Assembly: GCF_024746795.1 (NCBI RefSeq)
Contig: NZ_CP080524.1
Span: 5,992,001 to 6,056,000 of the forward strand
DNA: 64,000 bases
Origin: Mesorhizobium sp. AR10
Lineage (GTDB): Bacteria > Pseudomonadota > Alphaproteobacteria > Rhizobiales > Rhizobiaceae
Direction of reading: 5' to 3'
Below the pieces are notes generated by a model. The model made no database searches and was not told the origin of the DNA. It was given only the letters and a program-made list of their open reading frames with translations. How positions within the stretch are numbered: the first letter of the stretch is position 1; each line of letters begins with the position of its first letter. Below are positions 30,225 to 38,305 of this stretch, piece by piece. The position numbers and the translations under genes are program-made.

Positions 30225-31397
30225 ATGGAAAACACCGTTAGCAAATCGAACGTGAGACTCCCGACGGCAAAACCATCGATGCTTCTATGTTTCTCGCATT
30301 TACGTTGGAGTTTCGTACATCAACGGCCGCAACACCTACTCACTCTTGCTTCCAAGGCAAAGAATATTATTTACTATGAAGAGCCGATCTTTGAAGAAAT
30401 TCCACAAGCGTTTATGCGATCGAACGACGTTTCGCCGACCATCAGAGTCGTCACTCCGATCCTTCCCCTTGGAACAGGTCAACCAGACGCAGACGCTGTC
30501 CAACGCAGATTCCTCAATCTGATAGTGGCCTCAACCCCCCAAGATCGGCTGACGACTTGGTACTACACACCAATGGCATTGCGGTTCAGCGACCATCTTT
30601 CTTGTGATGTGTGCGTCTACGACTGCATGGACGAGCTATCAGCTTTCAAGGACGCGCCGCCCGAGCTCGTCGAGATGGAAAGGGAGCTTCTGACACGGGC
30701 CGATGTCGTGTTTACCGGCGGCCAGAGCCTCTATGAGGCCAAGCGAAGCCTGCATCGGGCAATCTTTCCATTCCCCAGCAGCATCGATTTTACGCACTTT
30801 CATCAGGCCAGAGGGCCAGGAGAAGACGCGGTCGATCAGCAACAGATACCTCATCCCCGAGTGGGCTATTTCGGCGTGATCGATGAACGGCTGGACGTCG
30901 ACCTCGTCGCAAAGGCCGCCTTGGCGATGCCCGACGTCCACTTCATCATGATTGGACCGGTGGTCAAAATCGATCCCGCCGGTCTTCCTGTCGCAGCCAA
31001 TTTGCATTGGCTGGGTGGCAAGGATTACGCGGACCTGCCTCAATACCTCAGGCATTGGGATGCCGGATGGATGCCTTTTGCACTCAATGCTGCGACCCGT
31101 TACATCAGCCCAACCAAGACACCAGAATTTTTGGCGGCCGGCGTACCGCTTGTTTCAACCGCCATCGTGGATGTTGTGCGAACTTATGGCGCCGAAGGCC
31201 TCGTGGACATCGTCGACGCCGATGACGTCGAATTCAAACTCCGGTCCCTTTTGGCGCAGCCGCGCGACCAGTTGTTGAGGAATGTCGATGCCTATCTCAT
31301 CGACATGTCGTGGGAAAAAACGTGGTTCGCGATGGCGGGTCACATTCAGCACGCCCGTTCCACGAAGAACGTATTGCCGTTTCGGCGGAGTGCGTGA
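30225..31397 (+). CDS. Glycosyltransferase (GT-B, family 4-like)
   Basis: 390 residues. Starts MENTVSKSNVRLPTAKPSML; LLCFSHLRWSFVHQRPQHLL is a hallmark start of a rhizobial glycosyltransferase group; LTTWYYTPMALRFSDHLSCD, VCVYDCMDELSAF and GVIDERLDVDLVAKAALAMP mark the two Rossmann halves; PTKTPEFLAAGVPLVSTAIV is the nucleotide-sugar site (the E is the EX7E-like Glu). First gene of a three-gene unit with UDP-galactopyranose mutase, so UDP-galactofuranose is a likely donor. Cytoplasmic. Confidence 0.85.
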   Translation: MENTVSKSNVRLPTAKPSMLLCFSHLRWSFVHQRPQHLLTLASKAKNIIYYEEPIFEEIPQAFMRSNDVSPTIRVVTPILPLGTGQPDADAVQRRFLNLIVASTPQDRLTTWYYTPMALRFSDHLSCDVCVYDCMDELSAFKDAPPELVEMERELLTRADVVFTGGQSLYEAKRSLHRAIFPFPSSIDFTHFHQARGPGEDAVDQQQIPHPRVGYFGVIDERLDVDLVAKAALAMPDVHFIMIGPVVKIDPAGLPVAANLHWLGGKDYADLPQYLRHWDAGWMPFALNAATRYISPTKTPEFLAAGVPLVSTAIVDVVRTYGAEGLVDIVDADDVEFKLRSLLAQPRDQLLRNVDAYLIDMSWEKTWFAMAGHIQHARSTKNVLPFRRSA

Positions 31398-31399
31398 CC

Positions 31400-32533
31400 A
31401 TGTTCGACTGGCTGATAGTCGGCGCCGGGTTTGCCGGGAGCGTGCTCGCCGAGCGCATCGCATCCCAACGGCAGGAGAGTGTCTTGCTGCTTGACAGGCG
31501 CAGTCACGTCGGCGGTAACGCCTATGATTGCTACAATGAGGCTGGGATCCTTATTCATCAGTATGGGCCCCACATCTTCCACACCAACGCCCAGTCGATT
31601 GTCGAATATCTCTCACAGTTCACGGCCTGGCGCCCGTACGAGCATCGTGTCCTGTCTTCGGTTGATGGCAAGTTGCTGCCGATTCCGATCAATCTCGACA
31701 CGATTAACAAGCTGTATGATCTCGACTTTACGTCCGAGCAGCTTGAGGCGTTTTTCCTTTCTCGCCGCGAAGCGGTGGAGGAGGTGCGGACAGCTGAAGA
31801 CGTGGTGGTCAGCACAGTCGGCAGGGAACTCTACGAGAAATTCTTTCGTGGCTACACCAGGAAGCAGTGGGGTGTGGATCCGTCTCAATTGAGTAAGTCC
31901 GTGACGGCTCGGGTCCCGACCCGTACCGATCGCGATGACCGCTATTTTGGCGACACGTTCCAGAAGATGCCGGCCGGCGGCTATACCCGCATGTTCCAGC
32001 GCATGCTCGACAATTCCAAAATCAAAATCATGCTGCAAACCGACTACAGGGACATCCGAGAAAGCATTCCGTTTCGGCGCATGATTTATACAGGTCCAGT
32101 CGACGAGTATTTTGACTGGAGCCTTGGGCGTCTGCCGTACCGATCATTGAGGTTCGAGCACCTGACGCTTGATCGCGAGCAATTCCAGCCCGTCGCAGTC
32201 GTCAACTATCCGCAGAAGGAAGAGTATACCCGTATCACGGAATACAAACATCTGACCGGTCAGCAGAGCCCCCAGACCAGCCTGACCTATGAATATCCAA
32301 CAGACATCGGCGACCCGTACTATCCCGTACCACGGGCTGAGAACGAGGCCCTCTACAAACGGTATGAAGCGCTGGCAGGAGCCACTCCGGACGTCTGGTT
32401 CGTTGGGAGACTGGCCACATATCGCTATTACAACATGGACCAGGTCGTCGGTCAGGCTTTGGCGACTTTCGCTCGAATTCAGAAAAGTTTGCCGGCGAGG
32501 ATCGCTCCGATCCAGGCCGAGGCTGCTGAATGA
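31400..32533 (+). CDS. glf: UDP-galactopyranose mutase
   Basis: 377 residues. FAD-binding start MFDWLIVGAGFAGSVLAERI (GxGxxG), DRRSHVGGNAYDCYNEAGIL, HQYGPHIFHT, TRKQWGVDPSQLSKSV, and the Arg-rich substrate loop (VPTRTDRDDRYF). The enzyme converts UDP-galactopyranose to UDP-galactofuranose using reduced flavin. ATG 31400 follows the previous stop by two bases and its own stop overlaps the next ATG by ATGA: one operon. Product supplies galactofuranose for surface glycans. Confidence 0.96.
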   Translation: MFDWLIVGAGFAGSVLAERIASQRQESVLLLDRRSHVGGNAYDCYNEAGILIHQYGPHIFHTNAQSIVEYLSQFTAWRPYEHRVLSSVDGKLLPIPINLDTINKLYDLDFTSEQLEAFFLSRREAVEEVRTAEDVVVSTVGRELYEKFFRGYTRKQWGVDPSQLSKSVTARVPTRTDRDDRYFGDTFQKMPAGGYTRMFQRMLDNSKIKIMLQTDYRDIRESIPFRRMIYTGPVDEYFDWSLGRLPYRSLRFEHLTLDREQFQPVAVVNYPQKEEYTRITEYKHLTGQQSPQTSLTYEYPTDIGDPYYPVPRAENEALYKRYEALAGATPDVWFVGRLATYRYYNMDQVVGQALATFARIQKSLPARIAPIQAEAAE

Positions 32534-34230
32534 ATGACCCGCTTGAGATATGGGGCGGCGTGGAATGCAGCCACGTCCGCATTCACGAGGCGGTGCGCAA
32601 TCAATTGCATGAAACAGGGCATCTAAACCGCATAGACGATCTTGAACTGATCGCTGGCCTCGGCATTGGAACGCTTCGTTATCCTGTATTGTGGGAGATG
32701 GTTGAGCGCACGGCGGGCTCCTGCGACTGGAGTTGGATTGATGCTCGCCTGCTACGGATCGACGAGCTCGGTATGCGGCCGATAGCCGGGCTCATGCACC
32801 ACGGCAGCGGTCCGGCATGGACGCAGATCCTTGACCCGGATTTTCCGGAAATGCTCGCTCGATATGCCGGGCGGGTCGCACAACGCTATCCATGGATAGA
32901 GCTGTATACACCCATCAATGAGCCGCTGACGACTGCCCGCATTAGTGGGTTATACGGGCTCTGGTATCCGCATGGCACTGACGAGGCCACGTGCCTGCAG
33001 CTGACAGTCGCTCAATGCCGGGCGATTGCGCTGGCGATGAAGGCGATCCGCCAATATGTCCCGTCGGCTCGCCTCGTGCAGACAGAAGATATCGGCCGCG
33101 TTTTTGCAACTCAGCGACTCGCCTACCAGGCCGACCATGAGAACGAGCGCCGCTGGCTGGCTCTGGATCTCCTGGCCGGCCGAGTTGACGGTGAGCATGC
33201 TTTCTACCGACCGCTTTTGAAGGCCGGGATTGACGATGAACATTTGTCGGCCCTGATGGCGGAGCCTTGCGCGCCGGATATCATCGGCTTAGATTATTAC
33301 CTCACCAGCGACCGAATGCTTGACGACCAGATCGATCGACATCCAGACGAGAAGGTCGGTGGAAATGGTATCGACCTCTATGTCGATACCGCGGCCGTCC
33401 GATCCGACGGAGGAGATGGTACAGGCCTGAAGCCGAGGATCGACGAACTCTGGAATCGGTATCATCTGCCGATCGCGGTAACTGAATTGCACAACGGATC
33501 AACCCGCGACGAACAGTTGCGGTGGCTCGTCGATGGATGGAAAGCTGCACAGGCCGCAAAGGATAGTGGCGCCGACGTACGTGCGGTCACGGCTTGGTCA
33601 CTGTTTGGCGCCGTAGACTGGAACTCGATGTTGGTCGGACAGGACGGCTACTACGAAAGCGGTGCGTTCGACACACGTGCGAGCATCCCTCGGCCAACAG
33701 CCCTCGCCCATGGGATCGCAGGACTCGCCAAGCATGGGTCCGTCGACCATCCTGTATTGGATCGACATGGCTGGTGGCGTGCAGAACGCATTTCGGACAA
33801 CGGTGGGCGTCCTCTCTTGCTGGTCGGATTCGGCCGCATGATCTCGGCCATTGAGCAATGTTGCACCCTTCGGAGGTTGACGGTCTGCACAGCAAGGCCG
33901 GACAAAGTCCAACTGCTACTTGCCAAGCATGGGGCATGGGCCGCAATACAAATCGAGGACAACGGCGCGGGCCGCGCCGGCGCGCCGGCTTTGCCCATCC
34001 GAATGCTGTGCCGATTCCCGGATGGCGGCGATCTACTGCTGCAAAGCGATACCGCGCGCTCCCCAGTCGAAGTGGCGAACGCACTTCTCGATTTGGTCAT
34101 TGACGGTCAACGGGGCGCATTTGAGGTGTTGCAAACCGGTCCGGGCAATCAATACGAATTCGGCCCGCTGTCTGAGGAAGCCCAGCCTGGCCAGCAGGTT
34201 CATACAGAAGTAACCGCCAATGTAGCGTAG
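32530..34230 (+). CDS. GH1-like glycosidase fused to degenerate RmlD-like domain
   Basis: 566 residues. The first 400 form a (beta/alpha)8 barrel of glycoside hydrolase clan A: ELYTPINEPLTTARISGLYG with the NEP acid/base motif, VTELHNGSTRDEQLRWLVDG with the nucleophile-type Glu, VRAVTAWSLFGAVDWNSMLV. The tail (GRPLLLVGFGRMISAIEQCC, LLAKHGAWAAIQIED, VEVANALLDLVIDGQRGAFE) resembles both ends of dTDP-4-dehydrorhamnose reductase with the catalytic middle (YxxxK) and GxxGxxG missing, so it is probably not an oxidoreductase. Overlaps glf by four bases. Role in oligosaccharide processing is inferred. Confidence 0.8.
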   Translation: MNDPLEIWGGVECSHVRIHEAVRNQLHETGHLNRIDDLELIAGLGIGTLRYPVLWEMVERTAGSCDWSWIDARLLRIDELGMRPIAGLMHHGSGPAWTQILDPDFPEMLARYAGRVAQRYPWIELYTPINEPLTTARISGLYGLWYPHGTDEATCLQLTVAQCRAIALAMKAIRQYVPSARLVQTEDIGRVFATQRLAYQADHENERRWLALDLLAGRVDGEHAFYRPLLKAGIDDEHLSALMAEPCAPDIIGLDYYLTSDRMLDDQIDRHPDEKVGGNGIDLYVDTAAVRSDGGDGTGLKPRIDELWNRYHLPIAVTELHNGSTRDEQLRWLVDGWKAAQAAKDSGADVRAVTAWSLFGAVDWNSMLVGQDGYYESGAFDTRASIPRPTALAHGIAGLAKHGSVDHPVLDRHGWWRAERISDNGGRPLLLVGFGRMISAIEQCCTLRRLTVCTARPDKVQLLLAKHGAWAAIQIEDNGAGRAGAPALPIRMLCRFPDGGDLLLQSDTARSPVEVANALLDLVIDGQRGAFEVLQTGPGNQYEFGPLSEEAQPGQQVHTEVTANVA

Positions 34231-34398
34231 CGCGGGCCGTCTCTTGCTCCTTGGCCGCCAGGCTCAGTCGTTCGGCGCGCACCATAACAGACGCAGAAGA
34301 TCGCTTCTTCCATCGTTCTCACCCAGACGTGCAACCAGATCGTTTGACCTTCGTTATTGCCGAATCCAGCAAGCGATAGGCTTACGAGGGAGAAGAAA

Positions 34399-34677
34399 AT
34401 GAGCAGATTTCTGCCGGTAGACCTCACCTTTGTAGACGGATCAACGATGGTTGTTTCCTCACTCGCTGATGCCGAAACGGCGATTGCAAGGCAGTGGCGG
34501 AATAAAACGGCGAACGAGTATGCAGAAGCCGTGCGGCTGCTTGCGGAAGCCAAAGACGGTATCTGCAAACCGGCCGTGGCATTTGATGCTTTTAGACGAG
34601 CGGCACTTAGGCAACGTCTGATTCAACCGCGAAAACTAAGCGCCGCGCTGGATATCCTGGACGAACTGATGTCGTAG
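34399..34677 (+). CDS. DUF982 family protein, 92 aa
   Basis: MSRFLPVDLTFVDGSTMVVS, SLADAETAIARQWRNKTANE, then EAVRLLAEAKDGICKPAVAF, DAFRRAALRQRLIQPRK. Paralogue of 7333-7668 with the same block. GAGGGAG precedes ATG 34399. Standing alone after the sugar operon. Function unknown; DUF982 proteins are expanded in Mesorhizobium (six in this window). Confidence 0.8.
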   Translation: MSRFLPVDLTFVDGSTMVVSSLADAETAIARQWRNKTANEYAEAVRLLAEAKDGICKPAVAFDAFRRAALRQRLIQPRKLSAALDILDELMS

Positions 34678-34854
34678 AATATCGATGGAGGACGCTGGCG
34701 CCGAAGCAGGGTCAAACACAATTTGCTTGCCGCGTTGCCGTGGCGGGACGCAATCGTTGGCGGGCCTGAGATCGGACGCCAAATGGAGCGCCGGCACGCT
34801 AGAACCAGCGGCTGCTACCCAAGGAGAAGAATTAAGCGGTTTGCCGCATGGCTG

Positions 34855-36633
34855 TCACATGAACTCGTTCAAGCTTGCTTCTACAAAAGCCAGCGGTGCC
34901 ACAAGGGTCCAGATGACACCGTGGTCGCTATATTCGAGATCGCCTGTCCCGCTTAGAGCCTGCGGAGCGACGCGTTTCAGCACAACGGTTCCAAACCCGC
35001 CGTTGGCTACGGATTGGACCTTAGGTCCGTCTGTTTCACTCCAGGTGAGCCTGATGAACCGGTGGCCTTCAACCTTGACGACACACCAGGCCACTGTGAT
35101 CTTGCCCCTGTGACCGGCCAGAACGCCGTATTTGGCGGAGTTCGTGGCAAGCTCATGAAAGGCGATGCCGAGATATTGAACGGCGTTAGGACTCAGCGTA
35201 ATCGACGGTCCCGACATCGAGAGCAGGTCATCGTTCCCGAATGGCTTGCACTGCGCCAACAACAACTCGAAAATGGTAGCACCCTTCCAGTCAGCGGACA
35301 CGAGGAGATCGTGGGAACGCGAAAGCGCCATTATGCGCTCGCGAACTTGTCGCTCAAACTCCGCAGGACTTTCGGACCGCTTGTTCGTCTCTCGGATCAT
35401 CGAAAGAATGACCGAATATTGGTTCTTCACCCGGTGGTTGACTTCGCGCATGAGCATGCGGATACGGTGCTCGCTCTCCTTTGCTACGGAAATGTCCCTG
35501 GCAATCTTTGACGCGCCGACGATGCGCCCCGCAGTGCCGCGCACCGGCGACACCGTGAGCGAGACGGGCACTAGGCTTCCGTCCTTGCGTTGGCGGATGG
35601 TTTCGTAGCTTTCCACCCGCTCGCCCCTCCTAATCCGATCAAGGATGCGAGGTTCTTCATCCTGATGATCATCCGGTATTAGCATGGTTACAGGATTGCC
35701 TATTGCCTCTTCGGCCGTATATCCAAAAAGCCGCTCCGCGCCCCCGTTCCAGCTGCTGATAATCCCGTTCAGATTTTTGCTTACGATGGCGTCGAAGGAT
35801 GACTCTACAATTGCTGACAGGTGTTGCCTCGCCTCGTCGGCAATCGCACGCTCTGTAAGGTCCACCAGCATGTTAACGGCGCCGACCAACTGGCCGTTTT
35901 CGTCCCGGATCGGGGTTGGAAAGGGCTGGAACGGAAACAGCGTTCCGTCTGGACGTTGTGCCAGGGCTTCCTGATTGCGGACGGGACGGTTTTCTCTGAG
36001 GGCGATTGCCATCGGGCATTGATCGTGAGGCAATTCCGAGCCGTCAGGATTGAACAGGCGGAAAGTAACGCACCACTTGTCTTTGCCAATTTCCGGCGTC
36101 CGACCAGCGAACTCTGCTGCAGCCGGGTTGAAGTACGTTATCGTGCCCGCCTCGTCGGTCGTGTAGACGGCGACAGGCAGATTATCCAGGATTTGGTGAA
36201 ATTGGTTATCCTGGTGCACAAGCTCGGCTCGTGTGCGTTGCAGCTCGGTCACATCGACGGTGAAGCAGCGCGTCCCCACAAGTTTTCCGCCTTCAAAATG
36301 AGCGCTTGATGTGATCTCGACATGCCTGATCGATCCATCCGATGCGCACAGGCGTGCTGGATGCTTGTCGATCTTCTCCTTGCGATTGAGACGCGCGAGA
36401 ATGTCCTGAATGACTTCGGCATCGGCGTAGAACTCGTCGATTTGGCGTCCTATGTAGTCGTCTGCCTCATAACCCAGAAGATCGAGCTCGGCCTGGTTGG
36501 CGTGGAGTATCTTCCCCTCACCGTCCACGACATGAAGCGCAATGCCGCCATTTTCAAAAAAATCCTTGTAGTCGACCTCCTCCGCAGCGGATTGGCGCGC
36601 GTCTCTCAGGCTTACAACATTTACGTCTGACAC
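34855..36633 (-). CDS. PAS-HWE sensor histidine kinase
   Basis: 592 residues, no membrane helices. Three PAS domains: about 20-130 (GGIALHVVDGEGKILHANQA), 145-265 (LPVAVYTTDEAGTITYFNPA) and 285-400 (SFDAIVSKNLNGIISSWNGG, AERLFGYTAEEAIG). The kinase core is HWE type: RMLMREVNHRVKNQYSVILS (phosphorylated His in VNHRVKN) and FHELATNSAKYGVLAGHRGK (N-box), then TWSETDGP and GGFGTVVLKRV. GTG 36633 with AGGGG upstream. HWE kinases are the usual inputs to PhyR; its own EcfG-type promoter suggests feedback. Light, oxygen or redox sensing not readable. Confidence 0.9.
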   Translation of the reverse strand: MSDVNVVSLRDARQSAAEEVDYKDFFENGGIALHVVDGEGKILHANQAELDLLGYEADDYIGRQIDEFYADAEVIQDILARLNRKEKIDKHPARLCASDGSIRHVEITSSAHFEGGKLVGTRCFTVDVTELQRTRAELVHQDNQFHQILDNLPVAVYTTDEAGTITYFNPAAAEFAGRTPEIGKDKWCVTFRLFNPDGSELPHDQCPMAIALRENRPVRNQEALAQRPDGTLFPFQPFPTPIRDENGQLVGAVNMLVDLTERAIADEARQHLSAIVESSFDAIVSKNLNGIISSWNGGAERLFGYTAEEAIGNPVTMLIPDDHQDEEPRILDRIRRGERVESYETIRQRKDGSLVPVSLTVSPVRGTAGRIVGASKIARDISVAKESEHRIRMLMREVNHRVKNQYSVILSMIRETNKRSESPAEFERQVRERIMALSRSHDLLVSADWKGATIFELLLAQCKPFGNDDLLSMSGPSITLSPNAVQYLGIAFHELATNSAKYGVLAGHRGKITVAWCVVKVEGHRFIRLTWSETDGPKVQSVANGGFGTVVLKRVAPQALSGTGDLEYSDHGVIWTLVAPLAFVEASLNEFM

Positions 36634-36662
36634 CCTGGCCCCTAGCAATTGTAACCGGAAGA

Positions 36663-36687
36663 AACACGGGCAAGAGCATTTGGTTCC
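36663..36687 (-). promoter_or_regulatory. EcfG-type promoter of PAS-HWE kinase
   Basis: Leftwards GGAAC 36687-36683, 16 bases, TGTT 36666-36663; 29 bases before GTG 36633. Confidence 0.7.
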
Positions 36688-36722
36688 CTGGCGCAGTTTG
36701 CGTGGAAACTTTCGCAGTGGCC

Positions 36723-36747
36723 GGAACATCATTCTGTTCGGCTAGTT
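36723..36747 (+). promoter_or_regulatory. EcfG-type promoter
   Basis: GGAAC 36723-36727, 16 bases, AGTT 36744-36747; 26 bases before ATG 36774, divergent from the kinase promoter. Confidence 0.7.
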
Positions 36748-36773
36748 CATAGACATCTGACTAGGAGACTTCG

Positions 36774-36977
36774 ATGATGACTATCCAATGTCGAGTGACC
36801 ATCGACGAGAACCAGTTTATTGAAGATGTGACGTTTCAGGCCGTTCCGCGGATAGGTGAAAGCGTTTCAATGGCCGGAGACACCACGAGTCTGCGTGTTT
36901 CGCGTGTGGTGCATTTGCCGGAAGGTGCCTCGCAGGAGGCTTTGATCGTCGTCGAACTGACCAGCAAGATCCTCTGA
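36774..36977 (+). CDS. Hypothetical beta-rich protein, 67 aa
   Basis: MMTIQCRVTIDENQFIEDVT, FQAVPRIGESVSMAGDTTSL, RVSRVVHLPEGASQEALIVV: a small mostly beta protein, perhaps an SH3-like barrel (VPRIGESV and VSRVVH are typical strand pairs). ATG 36774 or 36777, ribosome site GGAGA upstream. Divergent from the PAS-HWE kinase with its own EcfG-type promoter. Function unknown. Confidence 0.65.
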   Translation: MMTIQCRVTIDENQFIEDVTFQAVPRIGESVSMAGDTTSLRVSRVVHLPEGASQEALIVVELTSKIL

Positions 36978-37285
36978 ACAGGTTCTGGCCGCCTGCGGGA
37001 CCGCTGTCCACCGAAATGGACATCTCCAGAGACAGGATGCCGCGTTATCCAAAACCAATCCGGTTGAGCAGCTTGCCAACGAGGATCAACCGTGCCGGCC
37101 TGTGGAGCAACACCGCCCCACCGTGCACTCAGCAAGCCTTCCAACCTCAGTAGGCCACTGACTTGCTCGCCGGCAGCGATGAACCGCAGAGAATGATGTG
37201 ACGACTGACGGGGCTTAGACTTAGTTAGAGCAACTCGTTTGTCGTCGAAGAGGGTTCTGGGGCACCGCAATTATGGTTGGGCGCC
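36978..37285. other. Intergenic, no gene supported
   Basis: About 300 bases; frames on both strands lack ribosome sites and domains. Separates the small gene at 36774 from the convergent end of ligC. No promoter-like element or hairpin stands out. Confidence 0.4.
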
Positions 37286-38305
37286 TCATTGTTCTGTAAT
37301 CTGCTCGAACGTGCATTGCTCTGGCTTTTTGTCGAGGCGCCATCGCATGAATTTCGTGCCGTGCCGAAAACGATCCCCGGTCACGTGATCGAACCGCACC
37401 TCCGCCACGAGTTCGGGGCGTAGTGGCTCCCATTGTCCGCTTCTTTCCGTGCTCCATCGACTGGGGGCGCCAGGCGCTTTTCCGGTAAAGCCAGGGGACG
37501 CCCGCAAAGCCTCAAGTTTCTGAGTAAGCTCGGGCCTGTCGTCGCGAGCGATCGTTGAGGTGAACCCCACATGATCGAGTTGTCCCTGATCGTTGTAGAG
37601 GCCAAGCAACAGCGATCCGACCTCACGAGTCTTCTCCAGGTAGCGAAACCCTCCTACGACACAATCCGCAGTGCGCAAGCGTTTAACTTTGATCATGGCG
37701 CGCTCGCCAGGCCGGTATTCATCGGCAAGAAGCTTAGCGATGACTCCGTCGGTCGAACCCTGCCCAGATTCGCTGAGCCATTTCATTGCTATGGTCAAAT
37801 CCTGGGTGGAACGTGATAGCTCAAGGTCGTCGAGGTCAGCAGCCTCAACGAACGATTCCAGAGCCGCTCGCCGCGCAGCAAATGGCTGGTTGATGAGGCT
37901 GGCCTCGGAGTTTGCCAACATATCAAACAAGATGAGCTTGGCAGGTGTAGCGATTGAGAGCTTTTGAATTCTGCTCGCTGCTGGGTGCAGCCGCATCTGC
38001 AGCGCATCGAACGAAAATAGGGCTTCGATTTCGATGACGATCTCGCCGTCGACCACGAATTCCTTCGCCGCCAGTTCACGCAACATCGAAACGATTTCAG
38101 GGAAATATCTGCCGAGTGGTTTCCCCGATTTTGCTCGCAACTCCACAACATTTTCGGCTTTGAAGGCGAGGCATCGAAACCCATCCCATTTGCGTTCATA
38201 TTGCCACTGACCAACATCGCCCGGCAACGCATCTTGAGCCTTTGCTTCCATTGGCGCGGTGTCCAAGGGAATTGCGAACGCAGGTTTCATCGTTTTCGCT
38301 CTCAT
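37286..38305 (-). CDS. ligC: ATP-dependent DNA ligase, LigC type
   Basis: 339 residues: nucleotidyltransferase domain with the adenylation Lys in [20 protein letters not shown] (motif I KWDG), FVVDGEIVI (motif III region), [20 protein letters not shown] and [15 protein letters not shown] (motifs IV-V), and an OB-fold ([29 protein letters not shown]). LigC ligases back up end joining and excision repair. ATG 38305 overlaps the ligD stop by ATGA, so both are made from one message. Confidence 0.93.
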   Translation of the reverse strand: MRAKTMKPAFAIPLDTAPMEAKAQDALPGDVGQWQYERKWDGFRCLAFKAENVVELRAKSGKPLGRYFPEIVSMLRELAAKEFVVDGEIVIEIEALFSFDALQMRLHPAASRIQKLSIATPAKLILFDMLANSEASLINQPFAARRAALESFVEAADLDDLELSRSTQDLTIAMKWLSESGQGSTDGVIAKLLADEYRPGERAMIKVKRLRTADCVVGGFRYLEKTREVGSLLLGLYNDQGQLDHVGFTSTIARDDRPELTQKLEALRASPGFTGKAPGAPSRWSTERSGQWEPLRPELVAEVRFDHVTGDRFRHGTKFMRWRLDKKPEQCTFEQITEQ

